A program made the position numbers and the translations under genes. A stretch of 32,392 nucleotides of DNA from Candidatus Omnitrophota bacterium. Its GTDB lineage: Bacteria > Omnitrophota > Gorgyraeia > Gygaellales > Profunditerraquicolaceae. Positions 8,331 to 18,288 of this stretch are shown here, one piece after another. The notes beneath the pieces are model-generated. The model saw only the letters and a list, made by a program, of their open reading frames with translations, did no database searches and had not been told where the DNA came from. Numbering within the stretch: the first letter of the stretch is position 1; each line of letters starts with the position of its first letter. The stretch is taken from the NCBI GenBank assembly GCA_028712175.1, contig JAQTQQ010000012.1, forward strand, positions 1 through 32,392, read 5' to 3'.

Positions 8331-9103
8331 TTTTTATCCCTTAAAAATCCTGTTAGGGGACTGGAGGCGCTGGCAATTTTTCCTGCTGCGGGAATACCCG
8401 ATAGATAAGCAAGCCTGCCGGCGCAAACCGCTTTACTAAATGACACGGCCATCCTGACCGGATCATCGGAAACAGCAATAGCGGTATTAACTAAAACAGC
8501 GGCCGAACCTATCTCCATACATTCACACGCTTCCGAAGGTTTCCCTAACCCCGCATCTACTATAATCGGCAGATTAATCTCGTTTATCATTATCTCAATA
8601 AGTTCGCGTGTTTTTACCCCCCGGTTAGAGCCTATAGGAGAACCCAGCGGCATAATCGCAGAGGCCCCTGCTTCAGCCATTCTCCTGCCTATAGATAAAT
8701 CAGGGCTCATGTAAGGAAACACTACAAAATCCTCTTTAACTAAAATCTCAACTGCCTTAAGGGTCTCTAAATTATCCGGCAACAGGTATTTATTATCACG
8801 GATGACTTCTATTTTAATCCAATTCCCCGCGCCGGCTGCTTTTGCCAGGCGCCCGATACGCACTGCCTCATCAGCATCCCTTGCGCCAGAGGTATTTATC
8901 ATTACCCGGCAAGATTTTGGCAAATAATTCAGGATATTCTCGGCTTTTGAATCAGCATCAACTCTTCTTAGGGCTACCGTAGCAACTTCTGCTTTAGCCT
9001 CTTCTAAGGCCCGTTTCATTATTGAATAGCTTGCAAATTTTCCAGTACCGATAAAAAGCCTGTTATTTACTTTTTCCCCCGCTATCTCAAGCGAATCTTC
9101 CAT
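8327..9103 (-). CDS. thiG: thiazole synthase ThiG
   Basis: 258 residues. It joins 1-deoxy-xylulose 5-phosphate, 2-iminoacetate and ThiS thiocarboxylate to form the thiazole phosphate of thiamine. Visible motifs: [11 protein letters not shown] near residue 16, [10 protein letters not shown], the Schiff-base Lys region [19 protein letters not shown], and [13 protein letters not shown] with VLVNTAIAV at the phosphate-binding end. I chose the ATG at 9103, three bases past the thiS stop; the frame stays open upstream but only through thiS. Confidence 0.96.
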   Translation of the reverse strand: MEDSLEIAGEKVNNRLFIGTGKFASYSIMKRALEEAKAEVATVALRRVDADSKAENILNYLPKSCRVMINTSGARDADEAVRIGRLAKAAGAGNWIKIEVIRDNKYLLPDNLETLKAVEILVKEDFVVFPYMSPDLSIGRRMAEAGASAIMPLGSPIGSNRGVKTRELIEIMINEINLPIIVDAGLGKPSEACECMEIGSAAVLVNTAIAVSDDPVRMAVSFSKAVCAGRLAYLSGIPAAGKIASASSPLTGFLRDKK

Positions 9104-9105
9104 GA

Positions 9106-9306
9106 TCACCCCCCACCGACAAAACTTATAATCTCGATAGTGTCGTTCTCTTTTAAAACTACATTCTGCCAATCCTGCCTTGGTACAATACGGTAATTAA
9201 GCTCAAGAACCAAATTATCCGGGCATAAACTCTTGCCTGAGATAAGTTCAGCGATATTCGAATGCATTTTAACTGCTTCAGATTTGCCGTTTATCTTTAT
9301 AATCAT
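9106..9306 (-). CDS. thiS: sulfur carrier protein ThiS
   Basis: A 66-residue ubiquitin-like carrier ending in IISFVGGG, whose terminal Gly becomes the thiocarboxylate sulfur donor to ThiG. The start is [12 protein letters not shown], with the strong Shine-Dalgarno AAGGAG five bases before the ATG; the longer open frame to 9372 only reads back through the riboswitch. It is the first gene of the TPP-controlled operon. Confidence 0.95.
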   Translation of the reverse strand: MIIKINGKSEAVKMHSNIAELISGKSLCPDNLVLELNYRIVPRQDWQNVVLKENDTIEIISFVGGG

Positions 9307-9318
9307 TGGTCTCCTTAA

Positions 9319-9348
9319 CAAAAAACCCTTACGCCAGGGCATAAGGGT
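9319..9348 (-). terminator. attenuator hairpin of the TPP riboswitch
   Basis: On the minus strand CCCTTA and TAAGGG enclose a GC-rich loop, followed at once by TTTTTT, directly after the aptamer and just before the thiS Shine-Dalgarno. This is the expected off-state terminator, so control is probably by premature termination. Confidence 0.85.
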
Positions 9349-9353
9349 ATAGA

Positions 9354-9443
9354 ATTTTCCCTCCGCTGGCATTATCCAGATCAGGTAAATGGGTAATCTG
9401 CTTGTAACGCAGAACTCTCAGGTTGCTTGACAGCCTCCCCGCG
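9354..9443 (-). ncRNA. TPP riboswitch (THI element)
   Basis: Read on the minus strand, the element shows the conserved thi-box parts in order: GGGGAGGC at the 5' side, CTGAGA about 20 bases in, then ACCTGATCTGGATAATGCC and AGCGGAGGGAA. The closing P1 strands flank them. It sits between a good promoter and the attenuator upstream of thiS, so thiamine pyrophosphate should switch off thiSGHF. Confidence 0.98.
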
Positions 9444-9447
9444 TTTT

Positions 9448-9476
9448 ATTAAAACACCCCTAAAGCACTTTGTCAA
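9448..9476 (-). promoter_or_regulatory. sigma-70-type promoter of the thi operon
   Basis: A perfect TTGACA (9471-9476) and TTTAAT (9448-9453) are 17 bases apart. The predicted start falls only a few bases before the riboswitch P1 strand. Confidence 0.8.
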
Positions 9477-9492
9477 TAATTTCTTATGCTTT

Positions 9493-9527
9493 ACAAGGGA
9501 GGGGGGGGGAAATCCCCTCTCCCTTGT
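9493..9527 (-). terminator. G/C hairpin after the cysteine-rich gene
   Basis: ACAAGGGA (9493-9500) pairs with TCCCTTGT (9520-9527), and a nine-G tract pairs with CCCCTC inside it. It lies between the stop of the cysteine-rich gene and the thi promoter. There is no T-run on the minus strand, so termination would be imperfect or rho-assisted. Confidence 0.5.
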
Positions 9528-9537
9528 AATTGCTTTT

Positions 9538-9753
9538 TTAGCAGTTACATTTCGTGCTGCATTTATTACCAGCACATTTGCATCCGCTTTCAGAACAGCA
9601 CTGGCTCTTGCACACGCATTTTCCGCTAGAACAACAGCTGGTTTTAATGCTTGCGCAGGCTTTTTCAAGACAACATGCATCGTACGACCAAACATTACTA
9701 TAGGCAGAAAAAATAGCCAGAATAAACGCTGCTACAAGTATGTATTTATTCAT
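9538..9753 (-). CDS. small exported cysteine-rich protein (metallothionein-like)
   Basis: 71 residues. A signal peptide (MNKYILVAAFILAIFSAYSN, about 1-22) is followed by a mature part of about 48 residues with 14 cysteines, arranged as CC, CxC and single Cys separated by Ser, Lys and Gly (for example CCSSGKCVCKSQCC). The density suggests metal binding or many disulfides outside the cytoplasm. I know no named family. The Shine-Dalgarno AGGAGG is eight bases before the ATG, so it is a real gene. The gene upstream also encodes an exported Cys-rich product, so the two may act together in metal handling (inference). Confidence 0.75.
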   Translation of the reverse strand: MNKYILVAAFILAIFSAYSNVWSYDACCLEKACASIKTSCCSSGKCVCKSQCCSESGCKCAGNKCSTKCNC

Positions 9754-9779
9754 TTTAACCTCCTAATTATTGTTATTGA

Positions 9780-10097
9780 TTAAAAGAGGCTTTTTCTCGG
9801 AGGATGGAAGATGGATTTAACAGATAAGTAAACGTAAATAGATGGTAATTTGGGGGTAAACTGGCTTAGTAAATCCGGCTTTGAAAGCAGTTCATTTTCG
9901 AACAAATAAACTTGAAAGTGCGCTAAAGGACCACAAACACATTCCTTGTGCTTATCGTGACAGCCTCCTTTACCTGGACATTGATTACTGCAACAAGAAC
10001 AATCCTTATGCGCATTAGCATAAACATATTCAACCATTCCGGCCATAGTCAAAACCAAAATCAATAGGATCATCCTAATTAAAGGTTTATTCTTCAT
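9780..10097 (-). CDS. small exported protein with Cys cluster and SIFHPPR tail
   Basis: 105 residues from the ATG at 10097. A hydrophobic signal or anchor (about 8-28) is followed by a cysteine/histidine cluster, CSCCSNQCPGKGGCHDKHKE, then CVCG, and a C-terminal stretch ending VKSIFHPPRKSLF. Endings of the SIFHPPR kind occur in small secreted proteins near metal-resistance genes; that link comes from memory of the family style and is not shown here. The start is uncertain: no clear Shine-Dalgarno is visible, and a longer frame reaches 10187 but overlaps the tautomerase gene. The product is probably periplasmic. Confidence 0.6.
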   Translation of the reverse strand: MKNKPLIRMILLILVLTMAGMVEYVYANAHKDCSCCSNQCPGKGGCHDKHKECVCGPLAHFQVYLFENELLSKPDLLSQFTPKLPSIYVYLSVKSIFHPPRKSLF

Positions 10098-10134
10098 ATT
10101 TAAAGCATAGCTGATAATTCTTATGAAAATGAAT

Positions 10135-10314
10135 CTAACCGAAAAACTTATCTCCTTTAGCCCAATTCTCCCCTGCCACCTCATCAATAACCAAATATAA
10201 ACTCTCTTTGGGCTTTTTTGCGACTTTTAATAATGTATCGGAAAACTCCTTAGCGATCATTTCTTTTTGCTCTTTATTAAGTTTACCAACTAATTTTAAA
10301 TTAATATAAGGCAT
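10135..10314 (-). CDS. 4-oxalocrotonate tautomerase-like protein
   Basis: A 59-residue protein starting MPYINLKLVGKLNKEQKE. After Met removal the N-terminal proline would be the catalytic base of the tautomerase superfamily, and the beta-alpha-beta layout with SLYLVIDEVAGENWAKGD matches 4-OT subunits (usually about 60-70 residues, hexameric). It starts nine bases after metW ends, with Shine-Dalgarno GGGAGG, so it is in the methionine operon. The substrate is unknown, as for many stand-alone 4-OT paralogues. It is easily missed because of its length. Confidence 0.85.
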   Translation of the reverse strand: MPYINLKLVGKLNKEQKEMIAKEFSDTLLKVAKKPKESLYLVIDEVAGENWAKGDKFFG

Positions 10315-10323
10315 GCTCCCTCC

Positions 10324-10917
10324 CTATTTAGAAATCATAAATATCCCCGTTTGAGCAAGCAAATTAGGCAAAAACGGTATCATTTTTGTCTGGCCGATAT
10401 AAACGCTGCGTTCAATTTTAATATCTTTTAAGCGGCAGTAGCTCTTAAAATCAGTTATGCTCAAGAAATGCAGGTTTGGAGTATCATACCATTGATAAGG
10501 AAGAGCCCCTGTTACCGGAGTCCTTCCTTTAAAAAACATCTGCAGCCTTGACTTATAATGCGCAAAGTTAGGAAACCCAACAATTACTTTTTTACCTACA
10601 CGCAACGCATCAATAAGAACTTTATCTACATGAAGGATCTGCTGCAGGCTTTGATTAAGCACAACATAATCAAAAGATTTATCACTGAATTCGGCAAGGC
10701 CGCTGTCAACATCACCGTGAAAAACATTTAGTCCTTTAGCCACACACTTATAAATCGCCTGCTCATCAATCTCAATACCCTGTACACGTGCATTCCTCTC
10801 CTTAATCAAAAGGTATAAAAGGTCCCCATTGCCACAGCCCAAATCCAGAACTGTTGATTGCGGTCTAATCAAATCCAATATAACCGCATGGTCCAACTGA
10901 ATATCTTTATGCGCCAT
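10324..10917 (-). CDS. metW: methionine biosynthesis protein MetW
   Basis: A class I SAM-methyltransferase fold of 197 residues with motif [13 protein letters not shown] (about 23-34), [19 protein letters not shown] and [10 protein letters not shown]. MetW is commonly paired with MetX and thought to act with it in homoserine acetylation or its control; its own reaction is unsettled. The gene overlaps the end of metX by 11 bases. I chose the ATG at 10917; a GTG two codons upstream sits closer to the GAGGTGA Shine-Dalgarno. Confidence 0.93.
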   Translation of the reverse strand: MAHKDIQLDHAVILDLIRPQSTVLDLGCGNGDLLYLLIKERNARVQGIEIDEQAIYKCVAKGLNVFHGDVDSGLAEFSDKSFDYVVLNQSLQQILHVDKVLIDALRVGKKVIVGFPNFAHYKSRLQMFFKGRTPVTGALPYQWYDTPNLHFLSITDFKSYCRLKDIKIERSVYIGQTKMIPFLPNLLAQTGIFMISK

Positions 10918-12064
10918 ATTCACCGGTCACCTCATAAGCATAAAACACTTTTTTAAGAAAATGCCTGATCAGATGTGATTCTTCGGCTACCTCAAGAAGA
11001 AAAGCATCATGTCCATAAGTTGAATCAATTTCACAATAAGTAGTTTCCACTCCGGCAAGTTTGCAAGCCTTTACAATCTCTTTAGACTGATAGGCCGGGT
11101 ATAGCCAGTCGGACTTAAAAGAGATAACTAATACTTTTGCCTTAGTACCGCGTAGAACTTCCTCAAAACGCTTTCCTCCTGAAGCATCAAAGTTATCCAT
11201 GGCTTTAGTAATATAAAGATACGAATTTGCGTCAAAGCGCTTTACAAAGTTATCTCCGCGATAACGCAAATACCCCTCTACTTCGAAATCAGCCGTAAAT
11301 TTAAACGGCTCGCCAATTCCTTTTTTAGCACGGCCGAATTTTTCAGCCATAGACTTATCGCTCATATATGTAATATGCCCAATCATCCTGGCTACCGCCA
11401 AACCTTTAGATGGCGGCAAACCTTCATAATAGTTACCGGACTTCCAATGCGCATCAGCCATAATCGCCTGCCTGCCCACTTCATTAAAAGCAATCTGCTG
11501 AGGGGAATGCTTAATGGTCGTAGCAATAGGCACCGCACTGCATAAGCTCTGGGGATATTTAACCAACCATGCTAAAACCTGTTGGCCGCCCATTGAACCA
11601 CCAACCACAGAAAGTAATTTTTCTATCCCCAAATGATCAATCAACCGTTTTTGGGCAGCAACTATATCATTAATAGTAATTAAAGGAAATTCTAAAGCAA
11701 AAGGCTTAGATGTTTTTGGATTTAAACTGGCCGGGCCGGTTGAGCCCTTACATCCTCCGAGCACATTGGAACAAATTACAAAATATCTATCTGTATCAAA
11801 AGCCCTGCCCGGTCCGATAAACTCATCCCACCATCCGGGGTTATCCTCGCCCTCATGCACTCCGGCCGCATGCGCATCTCCTGATAAGGCATGTGCAATA
11901 AGAATGGCATTGGATTTATCTTTATTTAGGGAGCCATAAGTTTCATAAGCCAGGCTTACCGGACCCAGTTTCTCTGCGTTTTCAAGTTTTAGCGAATCAA
12001 AAGTAAAAACCTGACTCCGCACTTTACCTACCCCGTCATTTTTTATTACCTTGTCTTTATTCAT
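10907..12064 (-). CDS. metX: homoserine O-acetyltransferase
   Basis: A 385-residue alpha/beta hydrolase that acetylates L-homoserine, the entry to methionine via direct sulfhydrylation. Signatures are [13 protein letters not shown] (about 56-68), [31 protein letters not shown], the nucleophile elbow GGSMGG (Ser157), and the late catalytic Asp in SFKSDWLYP and His in [11 protein letters not shown]. The start overlaps the cysK stop (ATGA). The paired metY makes acetyl, not succinyl, the likely activation. Confidence 0.95.
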   Translation of the reverse strand: MNKDKVIKNDGVGKVRSQVFTFDSLKLENAEKLGPVSLAYETYGSLNKDKSNAILIAHALSGDAHAAGVHEGEDNPGWWDEFIGPGRAFDTDRYFVICSNVLGGCKGSTGPASLNPKTSKPFALEFPLITINDIVAAQKRLIDHLGIEKLLSVVGGSMGGQQVLAWLVKYPQSLCSAVPIATTIKHSPQQIAFNEVGRQAIMADAHWKSGNYYEGLPPSKGLAVARMIGHITYMSDKSMAEKFGRAKKGIGEPFKFTADFEVEGYLRYRGDNFVKRFDANSYLYITKAMDNFDASGGKRFEEVLRGTKAKVLVISFKSDWLYPAYQSKEIVKACKLAGVETTYCEIDSTYGHDAFLLEVAEESHLIRHFLKKVFYAYEVTGEYGA

Positions 12065-12996
12065 ACTTTTACCTCTTGGAAAAGCCAGGTTGTTAAATAC
12101 CGCTCACCGGTATCAGGTAAAATTACCACAATGACTTTACCTTTATTTTCTTTACGTTTTGCAACCTCTAAAGCTGCCCATAAAGCTGCCCCGCTAGAAA
12201 TACCGGCAAGTATACCTTCCGATTTTGCCAGGGCGCGGGCAACAGTTCCTGCATCATCATTGCTAACGCGGATAATTTCATCTATTATACCACGATTAAG
12301 CACCTCGGGAACAAAACCTGCGCCTATTCCCTGAATTTTATGAGGCCCGGGGTTTCCTCCGGACAAAACCGGCGAAGCATCAGGTTCGACTCCAATTGCT
12401 TTAAAACCGGGTTTTCTTTTTTTAATTACCTCAGATACTCCGGTAATTGTGCCACCAGTACCTATACCTGAAACAAGGATATCGATCTTACCATCAGTAT
12501 CATTCCATAATTCTTCAGCCGTGGTTTTACGGTGTATTTCGGGATTAGCCGGATTATTAAACTGTTGTAGAATAATACCACCCGGTATTTCTTTACCCAA
12601 CTCTTCAGCTTTTTTTATGGCTCCCTTCATACCCTCAGCACCAGGGGTGAGAACAAGCTGGGCTCCAAATATTGCCAGAAGCTGCCTTCTTTCCAAGCTC
12701 ATTGTATCCGGCATGGTTAGAATTAATTTATAACCTTTGGCAGCAGAAACAAAAGCTAAAGCTATACCCGTATTACCGCTGGTTGGTTCAATTATAGTAG
12801 AATCCTTCTTTAAAACTCCTCTTTTCTCGGCGTCCTCGATCATAGCCATACCGATCCGGTCCTTAACACTCGAAAGCGGATTAAATGACTCAAGTTTAAC
12901 CAACACAGTAGAACCTAATCCTTTAGTAATGTGGTTTAGTTTAACTAAAGGCGTGTTCCCGACGGTTTGAGTAATGTCAGAATATATTTTCCCCAT
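12061..12996 (-). CDS. cysK: cysteine synthase (O-acetylserine sulfhydrylase)
   Basis: A 311-residue PLP enzyme making cysteine from O-acetylserine and sulfide. The PLP lysine is K45 in [11 protein letters not shown]. The substrate loop TSGNTG (about 74-79), phosphate loop GTGGTITG and [14 protein letters not shown] are all in place. Length and motifs match CysK/CysM, with no CBS regulatory domains. The Shine-Dalgarno AAGGAG precedes the ATG. It sits between metY and metX, so sulfide is fed into both cysteine and homocysteine from one transcript. Confidence 0.95.
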   Translation of the reverse strand: MGKIYSDITQTVGNTPLVKLNHITKGLGSTVLVKLESFNPLSSVKDRIGMAMIEDAEKRGVLKKDSTIIEPTSGNTGIALAFVSAAKGYKLILTMPDTMSLERRQLLAIFGAQLVLTPGAEGMKGAIKKAEELGKEIPGGIILQQFNNPANPEIHRKTTAEELWNDTDGKIDILVSGIGTGGTITGVSEVIKKRKPGFKAIGVEPDASPVLSGGNPGPHKIQGIGAGFVPEVLNRGIIDEIIRVSNDDAGTVARALAKSEGILAGISSGAALWAALEVAKRKENKGKVIVVILPDTGERYLTTWLFQEVKV

Positions 12997-13055
12997 TTTT
13001 AACTCCTTATTTAAAGAGACAGCTTACAATTCCTAATTATATATATCGGTATATT

Positions 13056-14360
<1,305 letters not shown>

Positions 14361-14390
14361 TCATTATTATCCGGGCAGATGCCCTGTTTT

Positions 14391-15221
14391 CTAAAACGCA
14401 TACTGCGCGCTTAATACTACCCCATCACCTAATCCGGTAACCTTTGAAGATTTATGACCACCAGCATTAACATAAGCTAGAATCAGCGAAAGATTTTTAT
14501 TCGGCGTCCAGGCCAGATGGAGATCCCAATAATTTGCGTTTTTAAAATCAGAATACCTTGCGCCTTGCTTATATTCAAACCCTGTGATAAAGTTCCAGGG
14601 CAGAATTACATCAATGTTACCAAAGAATACTTCATCTCTATCCTTATCAAATCCGAAAACACCGGTTACCCTGCCCTTGGTAGAAAGCAATCCCCCTGAA
14701 AGTAAAACCGGCCTGGGCAGATGATCAATCAACTTAGTCGCAACCAGATAAAAATCAGCTCCACTTGAATCGACCCCTAAAGTAACATTTGAAGTATGTT
14801 TAAAAATGCTTCCTGCCGATATCGCCGGTAAAAATTTTGTATCAAAAGAATTCTCCGGGAGTAAAAGAAGCTTGGCGCCCAGATTATTCTTGCGCTTAGT
14901 AGACGCATTATCCTGTGCTATTGTCTCATAACCATATGAAACTTCCAGCCTTTTAAAGAACGTGTCAGCAATTCCAATTGCTGTCCAATCAACTTTTACA
15001 TTATCCAGGCTTACATACCATCCCCCAAGCCTGGGCTTACCTATAATATCAGTTTCACCTAGCTTAAAATGGGTATCTTCGCCGTCTGAATCGGCAAGAT
15101 AAGCCAAAGGATTAAAAGCTACCCCGCCTACGCCTTCAAGGTTGACAAAAGGCGCACCGGCAAATAAACCATTTGTCAAAGAAACTGATAAAAAGAACAC
15201 TATCAAAAATATTTTTTTCAC
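14391..15221 (-). CDS. outer-membrane protein, DUF3034-like
   Basis: 276 residues beginning with a signal peptide (MKKIFLIVFFLSVSLTNGLFA, about 1-21) from a GTG start. The mature part alternates strands with aromatic belts and ends in Phe (VVLSAQYAF), as outer-membrane barrels do. GGVAFNPLAYLAD near the N-terminus and WDLHLAWTPNKNLSLILAYVNAG near the end resemble DUF3034 proteins; the family name is from memory. Its place between the Rrf2/DUF2292 pair and metY suggests a role in uptake of a sulfur source (inference). It could be an unrelated barrel. Confidence 0.65.
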   Translation of the reverse strand: MKKIFLIVFFLSVSLTNGLFAGAPFVNLEGVGGVAFNPLAYLADSDGEDTHFKLGETDIIGKPRLGGWYVSLDNVKVDWTAIGIADTFFKRLEVSYGYETIAQDNASTKRKNNLGAKLLLLPENSFDTKFLPAISAGSIFKHTSNVTLGVDSSGADFYLVATKLIDHLPRPVLLSGGLLSTKGRVTGVFGFDKDRDEVFFGNIDVILPWNFITGFEYKQGARYSDFKNANYWDLHLAWTPNKNLSLILAYVNAGGHKSSKVTGLGDGVVLSAQYAF

Positions 15222-15289
15222 GTTAAACCCCCAATACTTTTACCTCTTACTCCAGCTATCTGGTCGTATCGGGAATATAATATTATTTT

Positions 15290-15315
15290 AAAAAAGTCCC
15301 GGTTATTCCGGTAAC
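15290..15315 (-). terminator. weak terminator or attenuator between DUF2292 and the barrel gene
   Basis: On the minus strand CCGG-AATAA-CCGG with an outer GT/AC pair is followed by six T. The stem is short, so partial termination (stronger Rrf2/DUF2292 output) is more likely than a full stop. Confidence 0.4.
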
Positions 15316-15332
15316 TACGAAACAAACTATTA

Positions 15333-15521
15333 TTAAATTCCACCCCCTTCCTCTTTCCAGATATCATCGAACCTTTTTCTTTCGGCAACTTCAATCTGGG
15401 TAATTCTTCTATCATGCACTTTAACCGTAACCGTACCGTAATCCAAATTTCCAACTGCAGTGCTTAAATCCTTGATAATTGCGTCGTTAACTATGTTTTT
15501 AGTATAAATTTTAACAGTCAT
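15333..15521 (-). CDS. DUF2292 (YezD-type) small protein
   Basis: 62 residues. The core LDYGTVTVKVHDRRITQIEV followed by AERKRF is the DUF2292 signature; proteins of this family (for example YezD of Bacillus) are commonly found next to Rrf2 regulators and sulfur-metabolism genes, and their function is unknown. The Shine-Dalgarno AGGAGG is close before the ATG at 15521; the frame upstream is open but without a better start. It lies 10 bases after the Rrf2 gene and probably shares its transcript. Confidence 0.88.
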   Translation of the reverse strand: MTVKIYTKNIVNDAIIKDLSTAVGNLDYGTVTVKVHDRRITQIEVAERKRFDDIWKEEGGGI

Positions 15522-15531
15522 TAAAACCTCC

Positions 15532-15972
15532 TTAGATTGAATAGGCGAATACTTCCTTTTTTGCATTATATTTATTGGCTAAATCGCTAAAACTTATATT
15601 ATCAATTATCCCTGAAGTAGCATCAGCTACTTTCTGCCAAATTTCCCTAAAAAGACAACAACCTAAATCAATGCATTTTGCATAATTTTTTTCTACACAA
15701 GAAATTGGCTCAATCGGGCCTTCAATATAACGAACAACTTGCCCTAAAGTAATTTTAGCCGGGTCTTTAGCTAATTGGTAGCCTCCTACATTTCCGCGCC
15801 TGCTTTCTACAAAACCGCCTTTTTTCAAATCAAGCAAGACTTGCTCAAGAAATTTAACCGGGGCATCAATACGTTTAGCAATATCATTAATTGTAGAGAC
15901 TCCTAATTCATAATGTATGGATAAATCTAACAAAGCCTTCATTGCGTAATCACCTTTATATGTAATTCTCAT
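15532..15972 (-). CDS. Rrf2-family transcriptional regulator with Cys cluster
   Basis: 146 residues from the ATG at 15972 (Shine-Dalgarno AAAGGAG). The winged-helix part MRITYKGDYAMKALLDL, then VKFLEQVLLDLKKGGFVES and RGNVGGYQLAKDP are classic Rrf2. A cluster C92, C100, C105, C106 sits where IscR and NsrR carry iron-sulfur ligands; spacing is C-x7-C-x4-CC, not the IscR x5/x5. CymR-like sulfur regulators of this family often lack Cys. Position at the head of the cysteine/methionine genes argues for a sulfur regulator that may sense redox, a cluster or a thiol. A palindrome over its own start site suggests autoregulation. Confidence 0.9.
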   Translation of the reverse strand: MRITYKGDYAMKALLDLSIHYELGVSTINDIAKRIDAPVKFLEQVLLDLKKGGFVESRRGNVGGYQLAKDPAKITLGQVVRYIEGPIEPISCVEKNYAKCIDLGCCLFREIWQKVADATSGIIDNISFSDLANKYNAKKEVFAYSI

Positions 15973-15986
15973 TTTCTCTCCTTTGT

Positions 15987-16010
15987 CTACTAAGTCTATT
16001 AACATAGTAG
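15987..16010. promoter_or_regulatory. inverted repeat, probable Rrf2 operator
   Basis: CTACTAAG and CATAGTAG (15987-15994 and 16003-16010) form an imperfect 24-bp palindrome that begins right after the -10 box and covers the expected transcription start of the Rrf2 gene, a typical repressor position. Confidence 0.6.
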
Positions 16011-16038
16011 AGTATAACTGAAAAAAAATAATTGTCAA
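16011..16038 (-). promoter_or_regulatory. sigma-70-type promoter of the Rrf2 sulfur block
   Basis: TTGACA (16033-16038) and TATACT (16011-16016) with 16 bases between them, about 40 bases upstream of the Rrf2 ATG and separating this block from the CHAT gene. Confidence 0.8.
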
Positions 16039-16054
16039 GTTTTTTATGTTTTTT

Positions 16055-18283
16055 TTAAATAGTATCTATCTCCTTTAATTCCCGCCGGATTTCCTGATAC
16101 ATTTCAGGATCTACCAGGCGCGATATCTCCTGAGCTTTGCGCCAATATTCCCTAGCCAGATTCTTCCGCCCCTGCTTCTTATATAGCAATCCAAGGTTAT
16201 ACCCTGCATTTACCATATCCGGCTGGCTATTGATCTGGCTGGAGAGAATAAACGACTTTTTAAAATAATCTTCCGCTATAGGCAAATCCTCCATTTCCAA
16301 ATAAAGTTCCCCTATCATGTTATAGTCACAGGCTAAACCAACCTTATTATCCTGGCCTTCATCTATCCTTAAACCTTTAAAATAATACTCCGATGCCTTC
16401 TGATATTCTTTTTCAAAAAGATAAATTTCCCCAAGGTTGAAATAACAATCGCTTAATTCGTTCTTTAAATTAAGACGCTCAAATATTTTCATGCTTCTTA
16501 CATAAAAATCTTTCGCTGCAGGGTAATCATTTTTATTTGCAAACACTAAACCAATATCAAAATAATCGCATGCCAAGTTCTTTGTGTTTTCAAAATTATT
16601 GGGGTGCTCAAGATTAATTGCGGCGCTTTTAGTCAGTAAATCCAGGGCCTGCCCATAATTACTGTTATCAATGTGCCAAACGGCAAGTTTTCTTAAAGCC
16701 ACGGCCTCATTTTTCTTATTTTTTAACTGCCGGCTCAAACTTACCGCCTTATTATAAAGCTCCTCCGCCTTAGGATATTTGCCATCAAGATGATAGAACC
16801 ATCCCAGTTTTATGTAGGCTTCAGTAAGATGGTTTTTATTATTTAATCTTTCGCTCTTTAGCACATATTCAAAATAATATTTTTTTGCCTTCTCTTTATC
16901 GCCAAGACGCTGATAAGCGTCGGCAATTACTGGATAGGCAGCTAAAAAGTTCTGATCAAGGCTGATTACCCGTTTGCTTAAAGCTATCGCTGCCTGATTA
17001 TTGCCTTTACGGTATGCTGCCTGTGAATTTAAAAAATGAAAAAGCTTTCCCGGATTAATTCTTGGGAATAAAAAAATAAAGAAAACACTCAAAAAAATAA
17101 GGATAACCGCCAGCCCAACCTTAAGCTTAAATTTTTTATAAATAACGCCAAACTTTTTCTTTTCTTTACGTTGATGAATTCTAAAAAAAACAAAACTTGG
17201 ATCTCCGTAAAGCAAATAGTTTACCCAATGCAAACTGTCTAAACCGAATTCTTTGACTAATTTCAATTTGGATAAGCGTAAAGACTCGCCTACGCTTATG
17301 CCAGAAATCAGTTTTAAGTAAAATTCGCGGGCAAAGACATGGCTAGCTTTATCCTCTATCTTCCGGATTGAACCAATATAATGCCTTACTCCGGCGAATA
17401 AAAATGCGCTGGCCATACCATAATTAGCTCTTTGGTATTCAGCATCGATTAGGCCCTTAAGAGCTGCGCTATTGGCTGCGGTGATACTGCGTGGATAAAC
17501 TTGGGCAGAATGACAGGCATTTGAGAAGATCAAGGCCGGAAAATTCAAGCTATGCCCCATTTTAAGTATGTCCTCAACTTTAAATATCCCGTCGCTTAAC
17601 ACCCATCCGCTGTTCTTGGAATCCCTTTTATCAAATTCGCAGTGTCCGGCAAAATGCACGATATCATAATCACAGATATTCTTTTTTACATAGTTTTTTT
17701 CAATATTGGTAGATTTAAAATCAACATAGACTTTTTTAGCCATATGATTAAACTGGTTCTTAATGTTTAACCCTTCAGAATAGGCGCTCTTTAAATCAGC
17801 GCTGGGATTAGCTAAAATTAACATCCTCAGGCTATCGGATAAATCACGGTATTGTAAAAGGGTAGCCTCGCCTTTGCTGCGGACTAACCTGCCTACACTG
17901 AATTTCAAACAGAGAAAATCAGAGCCATCAAAAATCAGCTCCCAAGGGATATAAATCAATTCTTCATCTAAACAGAGAGTTAATACGGCAGGAGGTGAAT
18001 TTTTAAGATTTTCTTTGATCGAACGGCTGAACAGGTGGTTCCAAAATAACTGCCCTATCTTTTGCAGGCTCTTTAGCTGCTCAAATTTAGAAACATTATC
18101 ATTGGCCGGCCAGTTAAGAACAGCGACTAACTCGGCACTTAATTGTTTTAATTCATCAAAAGAAACCCCCACCTGGCTATAATGGCGCAGGGTGGGGAGA
18201 GTTTGCCCCTGGTCGAATAAACCCATCTTAAGGCAGTCATTCTGCTTAAATACTTCCAAAATCAGCGTTTCCACTTGGGGCAT
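16055..18283 (-). CDS. CHAT-domain (caspase-like) protease with TM helix and TPR repeats
   Basis: 742 residues in three parts. Residues about 95-365 are a CHAT domain of the caspase-like clan CD, with the His motif HFAGHCEF (H210/H214) and the Cys motif FSNACHS (C257), so the dyad looks intact. A lysine-rich stretch (371-388) then leads into a hydrophobic helix (about 389-408), which by the positive-inside rule leaves CHAT in the cytoplasm. Residues about 415-735 are TPR repeats (about eight), with pattern AxxxYxxGLRIDE and similar, predicted outside the membrane. The start lies five bases after the zinc-finger gene stop without a Shine-Dalgarno, suggesting coupling. Target and trigger are unknown; the neighbouring zinc-finger protein is the obvious candidate target (inference). 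Confidence 0.88.
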   Translation of the reverse strand: MPQVETLILEVFKQNDCLKMGLFDQGQTLPTLRHYSQVGVSFDELKQLSAELVAVLNWPANDNVSKFEQLKSLQKIGQLFWNHLFSRSIKENLKNSPPAVLTLCLDEELIYIPWELIFDGSDFLCLKFSVGRLVRSKGEATLLQYRDLSDSLRMLILANPSADLKSAYSEGLNIKNQFNHMAKKVYVDFKSTNIEKNYVKKNICDYDIVHFAGHCEFDKRDSKNSGWVLSDGIFKVEDILKMGHSLNFPALIFSNACHSAQVYPRSITAANSAALKGLIDAEYQRANYGMASAFLFAGVRHYIGSIRKIEDKASHVFAREFYLKLISGISVGESLRLSKLKLVKEFGLDSLHWVNYLLYGDPSFVFFRIHQRKEKKKFGVIYKKFKLKVGLAVILIFLSVFFIFLFPRINPGKLFHFLNSQAAYRKGNNQAAIALSKRVISLDQNFLAAYPVIADAYQRLGDKEKAKKYYFEYVLKSERLNNKNHLTEAYIKLGWFYHLDGKYPKAEELYNKAVSLSRQLKNKKNEAVALRKLAVWHIDNSNYGQALDLLTKSAAINLEHPNNFENTKNLACDYFDIGLVFANKNDYPAAKDFYVRSMKIFERLNLKNELSDCYFNLGEIYLFEKEYQKASEYYFKGLRIDEGQDNKVGLACDYNMIGELYLEMEDLPIAEDYFKKSFILSSQINSQPDMVNAGYNLGLLYKKQGRKNLAREYWRKAQEISRLVDPEMYQEIRRELKEIDTI

Positions 18284-18288
18284 AAGGA

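Noticed and set aside
9381-9695. 104-residue minus-strand ORF
   Set aside because: It reads through the TPP riboswitch and promoter and is out of frame with the clear cysteine-rich gene that has a good ribosome site.
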